Below are positions 62,635-64,000 of a stretch of DNA of 64,000 nucleotides, in pieces; position 1 is the stretch's first letter, and each line of letters begins with the position of its first letter. Source of the stretch: Rattus norvegicus (lineage: Eukaryota > Chordata > Mammalia > Rodentia > Muridae); the NCBI RefSeq assembly GCF_036323735.1, contig NC_086021.1, positions 132,646,976 through 132,710,975 on the forward strand. Direction: 5' to 3'. The position numbers were made by a program, and so were the translations under genes. The notes under the pieces were generated by a model, which was given only the letters and a program-made list of their open reading frames with translations, was not told the DNA's origin and did not search any database.

Positions 62635-63129
62635 TGGCATGAAGCCAGAACCTCTGACCCAGACCAGGGAAAATTATTTCTAGACTTCCATACTTAGCCA
62701 AGGAATGTTTGAGATTTTGCAACTAGAAGTGAAGATTTGCTGTTTCTGAAGAAGCATCAGTGCTTTCTTGCCTCCCCTCATTTCTTCATGGACGGGCACA
62801 TCCACGGTGTTACTCTGTTTTTCCTGCGCTGTCCACTGGGTGTAGCATCAGATGTCAAGGTGGATTTTCTCATTTCAAAGGTGAGGAGACGTTGTGCTCG
62901 AGCTGCATTGAGCTCTCTTTGAGAAAGGGCACCTGAGGAGCCTCATTGTCTCCTAGTCCTGGTTTAATACAAGCTACGTTTTGGACAAGAATGAAGGTGT
63001 TCTACATAAGAGATGGGTGGGGAGATTAAATAGCAAAGGGCAGACAGCCCATGATGCTCAGCCTCCACTGTGGCCCTCGAGGGCCCACATTCTGTTATTT
63101 GGAATCAATGTTATGGTAAGCTGAAAGCG
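62633..63129. other. Single-copy region
   Basis: Nothing recognised. Confidence 0.35.
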
Positions 63130-63490
63130 AACACCACACAGAGGTGGCCCTCTTCTGTACCATGCTATAAAACCGTGCCTTCCACTTTCACGGACCTCTG
63201 CTCACAGGAAGGAAACTACCTGTTTAGTGTGGTTAACCTGTAGAGAAGCACCATGGTAAAAGACTGAAGCCCCCAGCCAGCATCCAAGCTAGTGTTCTCG
63301 GAGTGTGTCTCCTGCCTCCAGGCGACTGCATTCCCGGGTGAGATCTTGCAGCATTCTGAGACTGTGGGTCCTCTAACCCAGTCGTCTCACTTCCATTCTT
63401 GGTCCATTGCGACCCAGATAATAGATGCCCGTTGCCTCAGGCAGCTACGTTTAGGGTCATTTATTGTACAGGAATTGATAACCGAAACAT
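63130..63490 (+). repeat. MLT1-like MaLR LTR, 3' part
   Basis: gcaccatggtaaaagactga, agcccccagccagcatccaa, gcctccaggcgactgcattc, tgagatcttgcagcattctg, gcctcaggcagctacgttta, gggtcatttattgtacagga and attgataaccgaaac follow the MLT1 3' half to its end. Confidence 0.6.
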
Positions 63491-64000
63491 TCGCCCTCTC
63501 TCCAATCCCAAGTCAGCCCTTTGTAGGCATCTCTGAAGCGAAGGTGAACAGCCAAACGCAAGGAGGAGGAGGATGCTGAGTCAATAACGAATTAGCTGAC
63601 GGCAGATAAGGGAAGAAGACTCCCTGGAAACTGTGGATAAGGATCAATCTTCCTGAAGAATCATAACACACACCTTACATCAATCAGGCTGGAGATTTAG
63701 AACTATTTTCTAGGGCAAACAGGCAGATGAAAGGTGCCAAGTAGTTAAACATAAATAAGTGGATACCTTCCCGTTCAGCCCTCAAGCTCAAGGCTAATTT
63801 GAGGCAGCAATACATTTTTGAGAACGGGGCCTTCATCACTGTCAGAACAAGAACAGAATTCAATTCAGTCTGACAAGCACGGGGTGGCCACTGCTTCTGC
63901 AGCAGAGGGAAAACAGGTGCTCTAAGGTAGAAGTCAAGATGCCAGGGGTTTGCTGTAGAGGGGTGAACCGCCCACTACTGCTCACATTGATAATATACCG
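63491..64000. other. Single-copy region
   Basis: Nothing recognised. The window ends in it. Confidence 0.35.

Overview
This is mammalian genomic DNA, almost certainly rat (Rattus). The evidence is three ID SINEs with 15-, 14- and 13-bp target-site duplications, a near full-length L1 whose ORF1 and ORF2 read like the rat L1 family, B1, B2 and B3 SINEs, rodent LTRs, and many long (CA/GT)n, (GA/CT)n and (GGGA)n arrays. No exon, tRNA, rRNA, promoter or CpG island of a host gene could be supported. The window reads as intergenic or deep intronic sequence. Names of old repeats come from memory of consensus sequences and were not checked by a search.

Layout. 1-5 kb: an L1 scrap, a B1-like SINE, three pieces of rodent LTR-like repeats, and an L1 3' UTR on the minus strand. 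5-9 kb: mostly single-copy, with a GGGA/GAAT array. 9-14 kb: B3 and B1 SINEs, MIRs and several microsatellites. 15-18 kb: an ID element, an L2 tail, decayed MaLR and MIR, and a clean solo LTR (17629-18097) with a 6-bp duplication. 20.6-21.0 kb: a 30-bp-unit minisatellite. 22.7-25.9 kb: a dense cluster of compound microsatellites, LTR-like repeats, B3, L2, B1-like and ID. 26.7-28.6 kb: an LTR-like repeat and an ancient L1 with an internal inversion. 30-36.7 kb: B2/B3, a decayed LTR, a long ancient L1M remnant and a rodent repeat with a GA array. 37-48 kb: mostly single-copy with MIR and L2 fossils and a 190-bp polypurine tract. 48-51 kb: B1, an Lx-type L1 3' UTR, B2, B3 and a rodent repeat. 52-53 kb: (CT)n(CA)n and (TTA)n. 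53.0-59.3 kb: the near full-length rat L1, minus strand. 59.3-64 kb: single-copy sequence, B1, a G-rich pentamer array, B3, (CA)n and an MLT1-like LTR.

The only intact protein-coding frame I can assign is L1 ORF1 (57758-58834, 358 codons). L1 ORF2 beside it is complete from end to end but broken by two single-base frameshifts and by an ID insertion, so this L1 cannot move itself, although its ORF1 protein could still be made. I found no undescribed system. The items best worth checking are the nested ID-in-L1, the solo LTR, the 30-bp minisatellite, the G-rich array, the polypurine tract and a few AT-rich single-copy blocks that might be conserved noncoding elements.
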